This document shows, piece after piece, positions 62,795 through 64,000 of a stretch of DNA of 64,000 bases. This stretch comes from Nomia melanderi (lineage: Eukaryota > Arthropoda > Insecta > Hymenoptera > Halictidae): positions 9,548,001 to 9,612,000 of the forward strand of contig NC_135002.1 of NCBI RefSeq assembly GCF_051020985.1. The letters run 5' to 3'. The position numbers were made by a program, and so were the translations under genes. The number at the start of each line of letters is the position of its first letter. Position 1 is the first letter of the stretch. Under the pieces are notes generated by a model. The model made no database searches. It was not told the DNA's origin and worked only from the letters and a program-made list of their open reading frames with translations.

Positions 62795-62832
62795 GGGCTG
62801 GCTGGCTGGCTGGCAGGCTGGCTGGCTGGCTA
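62795..62832 (+). repeat. GGCT microsatellite
   Basis: About nine tandem GGCT units with one interruption (ggcaggct), flanked by agtacgtg on the left and agtacac on the right. Confidence 0.95.
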
Positions 62833-64000
62833 GTACACAACAGGGCAACGTTTGTTTCACCCGCTAATTGCTGACGAGCGTTTGGCGTAACGGGAGCACG
62901 TTCTCGTGTCCCAGAAACCGGGTGATACGTGGTGCCTCGAGCTCGCCGATGCCAGGCTCCGAGACGAAAACACGTACCCGCGAGTCCTGCCGGCTGCTTA
63001 GACTTCCTTTTCCCTCCTCTTCCGGCCTCGCCGCTCGTTTTTCTCTCATTATTCTGTCTCGGGGAGCCTTCCACTCCTCGCTCTACCCACACGCGACAGA
63101 GGAAGCGCCGCGGAGAAGAGAAAAGAGGACGCCGGAATGGAGAAGCGGCGCGGCGTCGCCTTGCACCGTTGCTAACGTTAAATGCACGGAATAACAGTAT
63201 TTATTACCGCCTCTCTATCGCTTCCACCATAAATACATACGTACAATGCGTCGTTAAGCGATCGCTCAGCCCCGGAAATAGACCGTGACCGAGTGGCGAA
63301 CCAGAGACAATCCCCGGAAGACCGCTCAGACGGCCACCGGAAGGTTAACGCCGACTCCGCTGCTAGGGGATAACCGTGCTAAGGCTACCGGCCCGCGGAT
63401 CCATGCTTTCCCGCTTCTTTTCACCGTTCACCGGGACCATATGCAGAGCCCGGATTTTTATTTGTCGTGTGCACCAGAGATGTATCGGCGGACGTTGTGT
63501 TAGTGGACAACAAGGCACGAGGGATATCGTTGGGCACGCTCAATCGAATTTACGGTTAGGCGCGGTTTCGAGTGGATCGGTAATGTTCGTTGGCTTGTTG
63601 AACTGCAGCCGACGCTTGATCGAGTTCGGTGCGATTAACGATTTAGTAGGTTAGCGGTAATTATACTTAGCTGTCGTAGTTTAGACTTGTGTTGGGTGTA
63701 CGAGTATATTTGTGTTGGTTCTTTATGGTCGGTAACAACTGTGTCCTCGTATACTGAACCTCGAAACGTGAAAGAGAATTTCAGTAAAAAAGGAAATAAC
63801 TAAATCTCATTCGACACGGATTTTCCAGGGTTCCTCTATTCTTGGTGGATGATAAGATGGTTTTTGAAGTGTGACTACTTGCTAGGAAGTTTAGTGGATT
63901 TAATAGTAAACTTACTGCAACTTTTTCATTAATAGATATTTGTTTTGTTTTCATGGCGTTTAACAGTGCAGATAAAAATCGCGTCATTCGGATAGTATCA
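62833..64000. other. CpG-rich then AT-rich non-coding end of window
   Basis: 62840-63650 is CpG-rich and produces overlapping frames on both strands (for example 62929-63288, 119 codons) of arginine-, serine- and proline-rich composition; no domain is recognised. A promoter or untranslated exon is possible. The last 350 bp are AT-rich with nothing gene-like. Confidence 0.4.

Overview
The window looks like animal nuclear DNA, most likely from an insect. It has long AT-rich stretches broken by CpG-rich islands with no obvious CpG depletion, many TTAA-flanked miniature elements of piggyBac type, a deleted mariner element, and no bacterial-style gene packing. The lack of CpG depletion fits Hymenoptera (bees, ants, wasps), but that is inference; no marker gene fixes the species.

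Layout. Positions 1-14156 are one tandem satellite array: 76 complete copies of a 186-bp unit plus the first 20 bp of a 77th. It runs off the left edge and ends sharply at 14156. Reading by eye I found only four base differences in the whole array, all in copies 4 to 10; the 66 copies next to the unique DNA look identical. Each unit carries two short perfect dyads and a strong G-over-C strand bias. No reading frame crosses the unit.

From 14157 to 64000 the DNA is mostly non-coding, intergenic or intronic. Only two minus-strand frames, 15355-15795 and 16289-16564, look protein-like enough to list as possible exons, both at low confidence and of unrecognised family. The other reading frames sit in GC-rich islands where open frames arise by chance.

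The clearest content is mobile-element debris: a piggyBac-type MITE family with CCAATTAACTGC-like ends (24027, 24347, 51869); a second TTAA-flanked family with CACGT ends (27205, 34368, 61086); paired CCCTTTGCGG-like ends (28390, 28799); a 613-bp PIF/Harbinger-like element with TAA duplications (50110) plus a related end (51099); a 400-bp internally deleted mariner that keeps a 39-codon transposase N-terminus (55895); and a foldback at 18154. Between these lie two-copy tandem duplications of 111 to 133 bp (20406, 51244, 52964, 58144) and a degenerate 36-bp minisatellite (58850-59290) with a diverged outlier at 59788.

No rRNA, tRNA, CRISPR array or operon was seen. No set of genes working together can be described here. 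The main biological interest is the satellite, its abrupt edge, and the MITE families.
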